Position numbers and translations under genes: made by a program. Shown here piece by piece: positions 1 through 8,792 of a stretch of 44,912 nucleotides of DNA (position 1 is its first letter; each line of letters starts with the position of its first letter). The stretch is from an uncultured bacterium (GTDB lineage Bacteria; Actinomycetota; Coriobacteriia; Coriobacteriales; Eggerthellaceae), in contig CAJMPP010000021.1 in the NCBI GenBank assembly GCA_905215325.1, positions 1 to 44,912 of the forward strand, read 5' to 3'. Under the pieces are notes generated by a model, which was given only the letters and a program-made list of their open reading frames with translations, searched no databases and was not told the origin of the DNA.

Positions 1-331
1 TGGGAAATGGCTTTTTCCCTTTCCCGAATGCGTATGTGGAGCAAACCTCTGGTAACAGCTTACCAAAGCCGGGCGTTTCAGAAACGCCATGCTGTCCCAT
101 TTTCGGCCTCATTTCAGCAACCCGCGGCCCGACTTCGCGATTCGGGGAACAATGGCCAACCGAGCGCGTACAATGGGCCGAAACGAGCGTAGGGCCAAGC
201 GGGGATGCGGCAGCGAAGCGGGCCTCCGCGCGAAGCAGCTTCGGCCATCGGGAAGCGCCGCCGCATCGGGCGGGTCCTTCCGCATCAAGGGGCAAACAGG
301 GAATCAGGGAAACGGAAAGGGGAAGGCGGCC
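1..331. other. Leader region upstream of the sensory cassette
   Basis: No convincing gene is seen here. A short perfect hairpin lies at 72-88 (arms GGCGTTTC and GAAACGCC). A -10-like TACAAT occurs at 169-174 without a clear -35. A reading frame of the next gene runs open from 89, but its first 81 codons are arginine- and glycine-rich and look non-coding. The purine-rich stretch GGAAAGGGGAAGG just before the ATG at 332 is the likely ribosome-binding site. Confidence 0.4.
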
Positions 332-2119
332 ATGGGCATCGACCGCAAACATGTGCTGATCGCGTGCGCCATCGCAGGCGCCGTGCTGGGCCTGGTGCTC
401 GCCGTGCTGCAGGCCGCGGGCCCCTTCTCCACGCCAAGCCTGCACGGCATGCCCACCGGCGCATCAAGGTCGACGGGCTTCATGCTTGCCATGGCCCCCT
501 TGTTGGCTGCCTGGGGGTTCACCATCCACCTTCGCTGCTCGGATGCGCAGATCGCGCGCTATCTGAAGGCCAGCGCCGCCCTATGCGTCGCCTGGCTGCT
601 CATCGTCACGCTGAAATACCCTACCGGCAACGACCACCTGACCTCCATCATGTGGTACCTCTATTACGTGCCCATGCTGCTGACCAGCACGTTCAGCCTG
701 TTCAGCGCCATGCGCGCCTCGGCCCTCGACCGCATGCCCATCACAAGCTATGCGAAACGGGCCGTGTTGGCGATCGATGCCGCGCTTATCGCGCTCGTGC
801 TCACGAACAACCTGCATCATATGGTGTTCCGCTTCTCGTTCGACGACCCGCTATGGTCGGGCAGCTACACGTACGGCCCGGGGTATTGGGTGGTGCTCGG
901 CTGGATCATCGCGCAAATCGCGCTGTTCTTCGCCTGCTCGTTCGCCGCTGCGCGCAGGCAGCTGCGCAGCGCGTTCGCGCCCATGGCCCTTATCGTGGGC
1001 GTGCTGGGGACGTACACGGTGCTCTACATCCTGCGGTTCCTGATAGGCTCGAACCTTGCGCTCGTATACAGCGTTCTGCTGATCTCCTGCCTTGAGATAG
1101 CGCTTGACCTGGGAATACTTCCTTCGTACTACTGGCGCGAGTCCATGTTCTCCGCGCTGCCGTTCAACCTGCGCATCCTTTCGCGCACCGGCGAGGTGGC
1201 GCTGCACACCGCGCTGTTCCAGCCGAGCGCCCACGACGAGGCGCCGCATTCCATGCTCCTGCAATCCGACCTTCCCCGGCGAAGCATCAGGAGCTTCCGC
1301 ACCACGGCGGTCCCCCATACGCTGTTCCGGGGCTACAACGTCACCGGCGGGTCGGCGCTGCTGGCCGAGGACGTCGCCGCCATCGACGAGCGGCGCGAGA
1401 TGCTCGAGCGGCAGCAGGACAGCCTGCGGGCGCACAACGACCTGCTGAAGCATCGCCATGCCATCGACAGCGTGCTGTACCGCACGCAGCAGGAACGCGC
1501 GCTCATCGACGAGATCGAGCAAACGCTTGCGGCGAAGACCCGGCGCATCGACGAGCTGCTCTCCGACCTTCCCCGCGGCAACGACCCGCAAAGCGTGGCG
1601 CAGCGGCGCGAGCGGCTCACCGAGGTCAAGCTGCTCATCGCGTACTGCAAGCGCAAGGGCGGGCTTGTGCTGGCCGGGAAAAGCGACCCGGCGTTCAATC
1701 GCGAGCGCCTTCAGCTGGTGTTCAACGAAACGGCCGCCGACCTGCGCACCCTGGGCATCGACTGCGCCGCGTTCGTGGACGTCAAGCGCGTGCTGCCGGC
1801 CTCCACGGTAAGCGTGCTCTACGATTGCCTCTACGATTTCGCGGCGGCGGCGTTCGCGGCAACGGATCCCATCCTCATGCTGTTCGTCGGCGACGACTCA
1901 GAAGCCGGCGAAGGCCCGGGCGCCCACCCGCGCAGGCGCATCGTGGAGATGCGCGCCGCCCTTGAAACGGGGGGATCGTCCCAGTCCAAGGGCTACACGC
2001 GCTCCCTCGAGGAGCTGCGCCGGGTCCTCGAGCGCCGCAACGTCCGCTTCGCCCTTGACATCGCGCCCCATGGCGCGACGCTGGCGGTGCAGGTGAGCGA
2101 AGACGAGGGGGTTGCGTGA
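332..2119 (+). CDS. Polytopic membrane protein with coiled coil, sensory cassette member
   Basis: This 595-residue protein has about seven or eight hydrophobic spans in residues 8-270, then a cytoplasmic part with a strongly charged coiled coil at about 352-410 and a mixed C-terminal domain. The architecture resembles membrane-sensor histidine kinases. I see no phospho-acceptor HD motif and no N or G box, so it may be a degenerate kinase-like or partner subunit. The start at ATG 332 is chosen because a purine-rich ribosome-binding site precedes it and the first membrane span begins a few residues later. Its stop codon overlaps the start of the histidine kinase by one base, which implies translational coupling and a shared role with the kinase and response regulator. 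The ligand is unknown. A general membrane protein without signalling function is the alternative. Confidence 0.7.
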   Translation: MGIDRKHVLIACAIAGAVLGLVLAVLQAAGPFSTPSLHGMPTGASRSTGFMLAMAPLLAAWGFTIHLRCSDAQIARYLKASAALCVAWLLIVTLKYPTGNDHLTSIMWYLYYVPMLLTSTFSLFSAMRASALDRMPITSYAKRAVLAIDAALIALVLTNNLHHMVFRFSFDDPLWSGSYTYGPGYWVVLGWIIAQIALFFACSFAAARRQLRSAFAPMALIVGVLGTYTVLYILRFLIGSNLALVYSVLLISCLEIALDLGILPSYYWRESMFSALPFNLRILSRTGEVALHTALFQPSAHDEAPHSMLLQSDLPRRSIRSFRTTAVPHTLFRGYNVTGGSALLAEDVAAIDERREMLERQQDSLRAHNDLLKHRHAIDSVLYRTQQERALIDEIEQTLAAKTRRIDELLSDLPRGNDPQSVAQRRERLTEVKLLIAYCKRKGGLVLAGKSDPAFNRERLQLVFNETAADLRTLGIDCAAFVDVKRVLPASTVSVLYDCLYDFAAAAFAATDPILMLFVGDDSEAGEGPGAHPRRRIVEMRAALETGGSSQSKGYTRSLEELRRVLERRNVRFALDIAPHGATLAVQVSEDEGVA

Positions 2120-3555
2120 TGGAAGAGCTGCTGCTCACCAAGATCCCCGTGGTCGCGACGCTCACGGCCGTGTTCTTCCTGCTGACCGCCGCCCAGACGC
2201 TGCATGCGCTGTTCTTGGCAGCGCGCAAAAACGCGCGCCCGGTATCGGCCGCCTCCGTGTACGAGACGCTGCTGGTGGTGCATCTGTACCTTGCGACCGC
2301 CACCATGCTGTCGGCGTACTCGAACCATGGCACCTTGCTGCTACACCTGCGCGTGACGGCGCTGCCCTTAAGCGCGTTGCTTTGGTTCAACCTGATGCTG
2401 GCGGTCATGGGGCTGGCGCTTGCCATCCGCTACCGCAAACCGGTGATGACCTGGGAGATCGCAATGTTCGCCCTGTGCTCGCCGCCCGTCATCGACGCCG
2501 CCGGCGCCTTTGCGCCGTACCTGTTCATAGCCGATGCCGCTTTCCTGACGTTCCGCGTGAGCGCCGGGCTTATCCTGGACATCCGGCGGTTCCGCAACAG
2601 CATCACGCAGCTTTCCGCCATCGAGGCCGTCGACCGCCTGCCCGAGGGCCTGGCAATGGCCGACAAGGGCGGGCGCGTGCTGTACATGAACGATGCCATG
2701 CGGTGGTGCCTCATGGAGCTCGGCTTCGCCACCGACCTGTCCGATGTCAGCATGCTGTGGGAAAACCTGTGCGAGATAGCGAAACGCGGTGCGGCGCCCA
2801 TAAACGACGTGCTGCCCGAAGGCGTGCGTATCCAGGTCGGGGAGGACAACGTGCGCCTGTTCAAGCGCGACACCGCCGAGGTCAACGGAAAGACGTATCG
2901 TCGCCTTGCGGCCATCGATGTCACGGAGGAGGAGCGCCTCAACATCACCATCGCGCGCACGAACGATCTGCTTGACCAGGCGAATCGCGAGTTGGAGGAG
3001 TCGCTTGCGGGCATCCGCGAGGTCGCGCGCAACGAGGCCATGCTGCACATGAAGGCGCGCGTGCACGACACCATCGGCCAGCGCCTTTCCATCCTGCATC
3101 GTTACCTTGAGGACGGCAGCAGCAACCCTGAGGCGCTCGACCAGGTCGCGGACCTGGTGCGCAGCATGATGGAGGACCTGGCCCGCGCCGACGGCGAGAA
3201 ATCGCCCACCGAGCTGGCATCCATCATGCACGCGTTCGAGCTGGTGGGAGTGCGCATCGAGCAGGTCGGCCTCCTGCCCGGGAAGCCGGCCGTGGCCGAG
3301 GCGTTCGTCGCCATCTGCCGCGAGGCCGCCACCAACGCCGTCAAGCATGGCCAGGCCCGCAACGTGCGCATCTCCTTTGAAGAAAGCAGAAGCTCGTACA
3401 CGATGCGTGTAACCAACGATGGCTTGGCAGGTCCCGGCGATTTCCGCGAGGGAACGGGGCTTCCCAGCATGCGCGAGGCCGTTGGCGCGGTCGGCGGCAC
3501 CTGCCAGGTGACGGCCACCCAGCCTTTCACCCTGGAAGCGGTGGTTCCACGGTAG
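2119..3555 (+). CDS. Membrane sensor histidine kinase, HisKA_3 (NarX/DesK-like) type
   Basis: About five hydrophobic segments occupy residues 12-155. A PAS-like segment around 168-205 follows, then a coiled helix and the dimerisation helix with the motif ARVHDTIGQRL, where His316 is the likely phospho-acceptor. The ATPase domain shows an N box (REAATNAVKHG, Asn406), VTNDG at about 431-435 and a GTGLPSMREAV glycine-rich segment at 445-455. This is the arrangement of kinases that pair with NarL-type regulators, and such a regulator follows 65 bases downstream. The ATG at 2119 overlaps the preceding stop; a GTG at 2116 in the same frame is an alternative start. The kinase should autophosphorylate at the membrane and pass phosphate to Asp54 of the next gene product. 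The signal sensed is not evident. Confidence 0.9.
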   Translation: MEELLLTKIPVVATLTAVFFLLTAAQTLHALFLAARKNARPVSAASVYETLLVVHLYLATATMLSAYSNHGTLLLHLRVTALPLSALLWFNLMLAVMGLALAIRYRKPVMTWEIAMFALCSPPVIDAAGAFAPYLFIADAAFLTFRVSAGLILDIRRFRNSITQLSAIEAVDRLPEGLAMADKGGRVLYMNDAMRWCLMELGFATDLSDVSMLWENLCEIAKRGAAPINDVLPEGVRIQVGEDNVRLFKRDTAEVNGKTYRRLAAIDVTEEERLNITIARTNDLLDQANRELEESLAGIREVARNEAMLHMKARVHDTIGQRLSILHRYLEDGSSNPEALDQVADLVRSMMEDLARADGEKSPTELASIMHAFELVGVRIEQVGLLPGKPAVAEAFVAICREAATNAVKHGQARNVRISFEESRSSYTMRVTNDGLAGPGDFREGTGLPSMREAVGAVGGTCQVTATQPFTLEAVVPR

Positions 3556-3620
3556 AATAGAGGGTATCGCCGCTGTTCCGGCGATATGCAGGGACCGCCT
3601 TCTACGCCCAGGGGGACGCC

Positions 3621-4262
3621 ATGATCGACATGATCATCGCCGAAGATCAAGCCATGCTGCGCGACTCGCTCGCGTGCGCCATCGACATGCAGGACGACAT
3701 GCACGTCGTGGCGGCCATCGCCGATGCGGCCGACGCCCTTTCCGCGGTCGAGAAGCACCACGCGAACCTAGCGCTTTTGGACGTGTGCACGGAAAACGAT
3801 TCCAGCGGCATCGTCGCGGCCGCCGCCATCAAGGAGGCGCACCCCGACGTGCGCGTGGTCATCATGACGGGCATGCCCGAGATCACGTTCGTCGAGCAGG
3901 CCCGCGCCGCCGGCGTTGACAGCTTCGTGTACAAGAACGTGGGCACGGCCGAGCTCATCGCCGTCATCCGCTCCACCATGGAGGGCTATTCCACGTTCCC
4001 TCGCCCTCAATCCAACACGCTTTCCGGCACCGCGGCGCTCACGCAAACCGAGATCGACATCCTTCGCCTGGTGTGCGAGACGAAAACGCGCAAGGAAATC
4101 GCGCAGGAGCTGTACCTGTCCGAAGGCACCGTGAAGCGCCACATCTCCGAGATCCTGGCGAAAACCGGCTACGACAACATCCTTCGCCTGGCGGTGCACG
4201 CGGTTTCCAGCGGGCTCATCATCCCCGGCATAGGCCGCACCGGCGAGCAAACCGAGGAATAG
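3621..4262 (+). CDS. NarL/FixJ-type response regulator with LuxR helix-turn-helix
   Basis: The 213-residue protein has a receiver domain (residues 1-115) with the acidic pair Glu8/Asp9, the probable phospho-acceptor Asp54 (ALLDVCTEN), Thr83 and Lys105. A LuxR/GerE-type DNA-binding domain covers about 137-200, including TRKEIAQELYLSEGTVKRHI. The loop after the phospho-acceptor is unusually acidic (CTENDSSG) where most family members have MPxMDG. The ribosome-binding site CAGGGGG lies about six bases before ATG 3621. It is the last gene of the cassette and almost certainly the cognate partner of the kinase at 2119-3555. Targets cannot be read from the sequence; the upstream membrane-protein gene is a plausible autoregulated target. 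Confidence 0.92.
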   Translation: MIDMIIAEDQAMLRDSLACAIDMQDDMHVVAAIADAADALSAVEKHHANLALLDVCTENDSSGIVAAAAIKEAHPDVRVVIMTGMPEITFVEQARAAGVDSFVYKNVGTAELIAVIRSTMEGYSTFPRPQSNTLSGTAALTQTEIDILRLVCETKTRKEIAQELYLSEGTVKRHISEILAKTGYDNILRLAVHAVSSGLIIPGIGRTGEQTEE

Positions 4263-4270
4263 CGAGCATA

Positions 4271-4564
4271 GCCGAACCCGTCCGGGGACTCGACGCGTGT
4301 GCGCACAGCGCGCATCCCCAACACGCATTCGCGCAAGGACCCTTAAGCATAGCCGATTCCCTGTTTAAGGGCTCGACATACGCGCACGAGGGCCCGGCGC
4401 GTGGCCGACCCCGCTGAGGGTTCGGCGTAAGCTCGTACCCCGTTCGAGGATTTCAGCGCGCGTACTTCCTGGCCTGCATGCCCTCCCCAGCGTGTGCGCG
4501 CATCTTCTCGCGCATCCGCACAAAAACGCGGCGCTAGGCCGATCCCCCCGCTTGAGGGTTCGGC
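4271..4564. repeat. Cluster of four to five imperfect palindromes, gene-free region 4263-4736
   Basis: The 474 bases between the response regulator and the next gene hold no convincing gene but repeated short palindromes of the form GCCGA-CCC-loop-GGG-(T)TCGGC or CTCGAC. Copies lie at 4271-4294, 4352-4376, 4404-4426 and 4537-4564, with a weaker one near 4436-4456. Several are followed by GCGT/GCGC-rich spacers. They look like a local family of extragenic hairpins; one or more could terminate transcription of the sensory cassette, although no T-run follows them. Confidence 0.5.
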
Positions 4565-4736
4565 GCAGGCCGCGCTCGCTCGTTCGGAACCCCGATGCAT
4601 AACGCAAGCTTTTGCGACAACCTGGGCCGTTCGGTGCGCTTTTGCTCCCCTTTTCGAGCCGCAGGGCGCTTCTTCGCCTTCCCCGCTTCTGCGATTATCA
4701 AGACACGAAGTTGGAGACGACGAAAGGGGGCGCGAC

Positions 4737-5468
4737 ATGGGGCTGTTCGGGAAGATGTTCGAGAAGAAAACCTGCAGCATCTGCGGCGGCGAGATCGGGC
4801 TTCTGGGCAATCGCAAGCTTGAGGATGGCAACCTGTGCAAGGAGTGCGCGGGCAAGCTGTCCCCGTTCTTCAGCGACCGACGCGCGAGCACGGTCGAGCA
4901 GATCGCCGAGCAGCTTGAGTATCGCGAGGCCAACCGGCAGAAGGTGGCGGAGCTCAACGTCACGCGCACGCTCGGCTGCGATATGAAGGTGATGCTCGAC
5001 GAGGACGCGAAGCGTTTCATCGTCACGCGCAATTCCCGTTGGCGAGACGCAAACCCCGACGTTATGGACTTTTCCCAGGTCACCGGTTGCGATACCGAGA
5101 TTCGCGAGACGCGCAGCGAGCTCACCTGGAAAGACGACGAGGGTCATTCGCAAAGCTACGACCCGCCGCGCTACGACATCGACTACGACGCGTACGTCAC
5201 CATCCACGTGAACTCGCCGTACTTCAACGAGATCACGTTCAAGGTCAACGACTACCGCATCGAGGAGCGCAATTCCGTGGAATACCGCGAGGCGGAGCGT
5301 CAGGCGCAGCAGATCCGCGAGGCGCTCACCCAGCTGCGTGAGACCGTTCGTGAGCAGGCGGCAGCCGCCGCGGCGCCGAAAACCGCGCAAACCTGCCCGT
5401 TCTGCGGCGCCACCACCGTTCCGGACGCGCAGGGTCGCTGCGAGTACTGCGGCGGCGCCATGGGATAG
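4737..5468 (+). CDS. DUF4428-like protein with two zinc-ribbon ends
   Basis: The 243-residue protein begins MGLFGKMF and carries a treble-clef-like pair CSIC at Cys13/Cys16 with CKEC at Cys34/Cys37, the pattern of the DUF4428 N-terminal domain. The middle is charged, with a long mixed beta segment at about 75-180. A helical stretch with an alanine run leads to a second zinc ribbon at the C-terminus (Cys220, Cys223, Cys235, Cys238). It has no signal peptide and no membrane span, so it is cytosolic. The start at 4737 follows the ribosome-binding site AAAGGGGG at a good distance; an open frame extends upstream to 4494 but lacks a binding site. The molecular function of the family is unknown. Confidence 0.8.
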   Translation: MGLFGKMFEKKTCSICGGEIGLLGNRKLEDGNLCKECAGKLSPFFSDRRASTVEQIAEQLEYREANRQKVAELNVTRTLGCDMKVMLDEDAKRFIVTRNSRWRDANPDVMDFSQVTGCDTEIRETRSELTWKDDEGHSQSYDPPRYDIDYDAYVTIHVNSPYFNEITFKVNDYRIEERNSVEYREAERQAQQIREALTQLRETVREQAAAAAAPKTAQTCPFCGATTVPDAQGRCEYCGGAMG

Positions 5469-5574
5469 GCGCCCGCAGGTTCGGTCCGCGGAGTTTTCAC
5501 TTACAGGGCACACGCCTTCGGAAAGGGACCGAAGGTTCGCCATAGGAGCATCAGACAGAAAGGGAGTGAGGGAC

Positions 5575-6387
5575 ATGAAGAGGAAGCTATTGGTTTGTGC
5601 GTTGGCAGCATGCGCGATGACGCTGTGCTTGGCGTTGGCCGGCTGCGGTGGCGGCGGCGCGACCAACGATAAGGACGCAAAGGAAGCGTTCATCGGATCA
5701 TGGAAGCTGGCCGGCATGATCACCGACGGCGAAGAGGCTACCGCCGAGGACATCGCCATGCTGGATGCGTTCGGCATGAGCGTGGGCCTGAACGTCAACG
5801 AGGACGGCACCTGCGCGCTCATCATGTTCGGCGAGCCCCTTGACGGCACGTGGGAGGCCAAGAGCGCCACGGAGGCCAAGTTCACCATCGACGGCAGCCC
5901 CATCACCGCGACCATCGCCGACGGTAAGCTTAAGATGGATGAGGACGGCTACGCTATGACGTTCGAGCGCGGCGAGGTCAAGGCCAGCGGCAACGACGGC
6001 GATTCCAAGGCTGCAAGCACCACCGACAAGAACACCGTTGCCGTTGACAAGGTGATCGCCGACGACGAGAACTGCACCATCACCGTGCTGAACAAGAAGC
6101 AGGATTGGCTCGACGACTGCGGCTACACCTTCAAGGTCGAGAACAAGACTGCCGACAAGACCGTCCTGTTCATGGCCGAGTACGGCACCTTCAGCGTGGA
6201 CGGCCAGATGGTTGACTTTACCCTGACCGAGACCGTCAAGCCCGGCATGTTCGCCGAGACCTTCGGCTACTTCGACAGCACCAAGGTTACCGACCTTGAC
6301 GCGCTGAAGAACGTCGCCGGCACCATCAGCCTGATGGACAACGACAGCTACGAGACCATCGCCAGCTATCCCATCGAGCTTGCCTAA
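5575..6387 (+). CDS. Secreted lipoprotein with lipocalin-like N-terminal domain
   Basis: The 270-residue protein starts with a typical lipoprotein signal (MKRKLL, hydrophobic core, lipobox LAGC with the lipidated Cys24), followed by a glycine linker. Residues about 38-130 form a small beta-rich domain (GSWKLAGM ... GTWEAKS ... ) like the lipocalin-like or DUF domains of many coriobacterial lipoproteins. Residues about 155-268 form a second beta-rich domain resembling extracellular immunoglobulin-like modules. It should be anchored to the outer face of the cytoplasmic membrane. The start at 5575 is preceded by AGGGAGTGAGGG. The gene is monocistronic, ending in an intrinsic terminator at 6408. 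No ligand can be assigned. Confidence 0.82.
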   Translation: MKRKLLVCALAACAMTLCLALAGCGGGGATNDKDAKEAFIGSWKLAGMITDGEEATAEDIAMLDAFGMSVGLNVNEDGTCALIMFGEPLDGTWEAKSATEAKFTIDGSPITATIADGKLKMDEDGYAMTFERGEVKASGNDGDSKAASTTDKNTVAVDKVIADDENCTITVLNKKQDWLDDCGYTFKVENKTADKTVLFMAEYGTFSVDGQMVDFTLTETVKPGMFAETFGYFDSTKVTDLDALKNVAGTISLMDNDSYETIASYPIELA

Positions 6388-6407
6388 CACCAAACGCAAC
6401 GCGACCG

Positions 6408-6440
6408 AAGCGCCTCCCCCACGGGAGGCGCTTTTCGTTT
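6408..6440 (+). terminator. Intrinsic terminator of the lipoprotein gene
   Basis: An 11-bp perfect stem (arm AAGCGCCTCCC at 6408-6418, partner 6423-6433) with a four-base loop is followed by TTTTCGTTT. It lies 20 bases after the lipoprotein stop codon. Confidence 0.9.
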
Positions 6441-6520
6441 CTCCACAATTTCAACGCTTACGAAGCGGGCTTGTTTTCTGCTAGGCTGAAAGCAATTAGC
6501 GGTAGTCAGTAGCGCCCTTA

Positions 6521-6575
6521 AGCGGGGGCTGCAAAGGATGAAAGCTTCCTTTGCAGCCCCCGCTTTTTGTTTTGT
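6521..6575 (+). promoter_or_regulatory. Terminator-like hairpin in the leader of the MFS exporter gene
   Basis: An 18-bp perfect stem (6521-6538 paired with 6547-6564, loop of eight bases) is followed directly by TTTTTGTTTTG. It lies about 70 bases upstream of the exporter start and 80 bases after the terminator of the preceding gene. A second, smaller GC-rich hairpin (CGGGC-ATTTTT-GCCCG, about 6577-6591) comes next. Because the upstream gene already has its own terminator, a regulated terminator (attenuator) for the exporter is the simplest reading. A redundant terminator with the exporter promoter downstream of it is the alternative. Confidence 0.6.
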
Positions 6576-6636
6576 CGGGCATTTTTGCCCGCGCGGGCAC
6601 TGCGCAAAAGTCGGAAAGGATTGTACGGAAAACGAT

Positions 6637-8121
6637 ATGCAAGGTTTCGATCCCCATAAGGCGCACATCGAGGTTGCGCACCCCTACCTGACCATGATGG
6701 GCCTGTATTTGGGCGGTTTCACGGGCATGTTCAGCGAAACGTCGCTCAACATCGCACTGCCGCAGCTTACCGAAGCGTTCGGCGTCGACGTCGCCGTGAT
6801 GCAGTGGATGGTCGTCGGCTATATGTTGGTCATCGGCATCGTGCTGCCCTTCGCCAGCCTGCTCATGAAGTGGTTCAGCGTGCGCAAGCTCACGCTGTTC
6901 GCGCTAGGCGCGTTCTTCGTCGGCACGCTGATCAGCGGGTTCGCCCCCAGCTTCGAGGTGATGTTGGCAGGACGCCTGGTGCAAGGCGTCGGCACCGGCC
7001 TCGTGCTGCCCATGATGTTCGCCGTGGTTCTTGAGGTGTTCGCCCCGGTGAAAATCGGCGCCGCGATGGGGCTGACGGCGCTCATCATCATGTTCGCCCC
7101 CGCCATCGGCCCCACCCTTTCGGGCATCATCCTCGGCATGCTGAGCTGGCGCTTCATCTTCTTCACCTTCGCCGTGGTGCTGGCCGTGGCCATGGTGTTC
7201 GCGGCGAAGTTCCTGGTGAACCCCTACGAGCTGACGCGCCCGCGCGTCGATGCGCTCTCATGCGTGCTGTCGTGCCTGGGATTCGGCGGCGTGGTGCTGG
7301 GCGCCGGGCTTGCCAGCCTGTACGGATGGACCAGCGTCGAAGTGATATCCGCGCTGGTCATCGGCGTGGTTTGCATTGCAGCCTACGTGTATCGCCAGCT
7401 GCGCATGGAGACCCCCGTGCTTGACGTGCGCGTGTTCTGCCAGCAAGGCTATCGCGTGGGCGTGACGCTGGTGATGCTGAACTTCGGCATCACGCTGTCT
7501 GCCATGTACCTGCTGCCGCAGTACATCCAAAGCGGTATGCTGCTGCCTGTTGCCATGGCCGGCATGCTCATGCTGCCCGGCGGCGTGGTGAATTGCATCG
7601 TGTCCGTGATCGCCGGCGGGCTGTACGATCGCATCGGCGCCCGCATCCCGGCACGCGCAGGCTTCGCCCTGTCCATTGCGGGCACGGTGATGCTCCTGTT
7701 CGCGACGCCCGATTCCTCAATCGCGTACGTGATCTGCGCTCACGTTATTTTGATGATCGGCGTGCCGCTGGCCATGTCGCCGAGCCAGACGAGCGCCCTG
7801 AACTCGCTGCCGCACCGCATGAACGCGGACGGCTCCACCATGATGAACACCCTGCAGCAGGTGCTCGGCGCCATCGCAACCGCCGTTGCCACCAGCCTGC
7901 TGGGCATGGGCCAGGCGGCAAACGCGGAAGGCGGCGCTGTCGCGTTCACCAACGGCGTGCACTGGGGCTTCGCGTTCACCCTGGTGCTGGCAGTTGCCGC
8001 GTTGGCGGTATCGATGCTGTTGAAGAAGCACAGCTACGCCGACGAAGCCGCGCCCGCAGGCGGCGCAGCGCCGGCGCGAACCCCGCAGGCCGAGTGTGCC
8101 GGCACGAACCCTGCAGAATGA
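6637..8121 (+). CDS. MFS multidrug exporter, DHA2 (EmrB/QacA) type
   Basis: This 494-residue protein is almost wholly hydrophobic with about 14 predicted spans, the size and layout of drug:H+ antiporters of the DHA2 family. The family motif near the first spans is clear (LNIALPQLTEAFG, then MQWMVVGYMLVIG), and an Arg-rich cytoplasmic end is absent. It would export lipophilic or amphiphilic compounds using the proton gradient. The frame is open from 6538, but the N-terminal part read from there lies over the leader hairpin, so ATG 6637 is preferred; GGAAAGGA upstream is somewhat distant (16 bases) and a nearer GGAA may serve. The tail after about residue 470 is alanine-rich and cytosolic. The leader hairpin suggests regulated expression. 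The substrate is unknown. Confidence 0.88.
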   Translation: MQGFDPHKAHIEVAHPYLTMMGLYLGGFTGMFSETSLNIALPQLTEAFGVDVAVMQWMVVGYMLVIGIVLPFASLLMKWFSVRKLTLFALGAFFVGTLISGFAPSFEVMLAGRLVQGVGTGLVLPMMFAVVLEVFAPVKIGAAMGLTALIIMFAPAIGPTLSGIILGMLSWRFIFFTFAVVLAVAMVFAAKFLVNPYELTRPRVDALSCVLSCLGFGGVVLGAGLASLYGWTSVEVISALVIGVVCIAAYVYRQLRMETPVLDVRVFCQQGYRVGVTLVMLNFGITLSAMYLLPQYIQSGMLLPVAMAGMLMLPGGVVNCIVSVIAGGLYDRIGARIPARAGFALSIAGTVMLLFATPDSSIAYVICAHVILMIGVPLAMSPSQTSALNSLPHRMNADGSTMMNTLQQVLGAIATAVATSLLGMGQAANAEGGAVAFTNGVHWGFAFTLVLAVAALAVSMLLKKHSYADEAAPAGGAAPARTPQAECAGTNPAE

Positions 8122-8572
8122 GTGCGCCAGCGCTCACCTTGCAGGCCGAGGGCGTTCAGGATTGCCAAGGGCTGCTAGCAGGAAGCGCTGATGCCAGAGC
8201 CCCGCAGGCACCCTCGCGATGATCGCGTTTGAAATGCCTCACAACATCCGACTTACAGTACCCGTAAGACAACGCGTTGCAATTGGTATTCGTTGCGCAC
8301 GATTAACGTATCGATGTGGCATATCCCACATCCGGGGCTTTTTACTATGGTAAATGATGACCGATTCACTCACTGTGCAGAAAATGCACAGTTTTAGGCC
8401 TGTTTTCACTCTCCCACCCTGCGCTCCGCATCCCGGTCACCGTTCTACACCGGTACCCTTGGATAACTGGATACACATTGCACTGGTGAGCTGTCGTGTC
8501 CCTGCAAGCGCGTTTCAATCGACAGCCGCCGTTCATCCAACGGGCACGTTTCTGAAAGGGTCTGGCGCGATT
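8122..8572. other. Gene-free stretch with a weak terminator-like hairpin
   Basis: No coding region is supported between the exporter stop and the inverted-repeat element. A hairpin at 8372-8392 (arms ACTGTGCA and TGCACAGT, five-base loop) followed by TTTAGG could end exporter transcription, 250 bases late. The region is noticeably less GC-rich than the surrounding genes. Confidence 0.4.
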
Positions 8573-8746
8573 GCTGCCAAAAAATGCGCGAGTGCGTGCG
8601 AGTAGACGGCGATCAGGGCCCGAACACGACCGGGCGGCGGCATCGGGACGCGGCAAATACTAATCTACATGCGCTCGTTACAATTAATGCTTCGTTCATA
8701 TCGTACATCGTCGAGATAAACACGCACTCGCGCACTTTTTGGCAGC
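8573..8746. repeat. 26-bp inverted repeat bracketing 122 bp (MITE-like element)
   Basis: The arms at 8573-8598 and 8721-8746 are inverted copies with a single mismatch (left arm begins GCTGCCAAAAAATGCGCG). Looser complementarity continues outward for about 18 bases on each side. The interior encodes no protein I can support. It could be a miniature transposable element or a transcribed long hairpin; a strong terminator follows at 8766. No clear target-site duplication was found. Confidence 0.55.
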
Positions 8747-8765
8747 GAGCGCGTCCAAGCATACG

Positions 8766-8792
8766 AAAAAGGGGGCCGCAGGCCCCCTTTTT
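8766..8792. terminator. Bidirectional intrinsic terminator
   Basis: The symmetric sequence has an A5-G5-CC arm at 8766-8777, the loop GCA and the partner arm ending in T5 at 8781-8792. It works on paper in both directions: for anything transcribed rightward through the inverted-repeat element, and for dapL, which ends at 8987 on the opposite strand. Confidence 0.85.

Noticed and set aside
4494..4736. N-terminal extension of the zinc-ribbon protein
   Set aside because: The extra 81 codons cover the last palindrome and lack a ribosome-binding site; ATG 4737 gives the family-like start.
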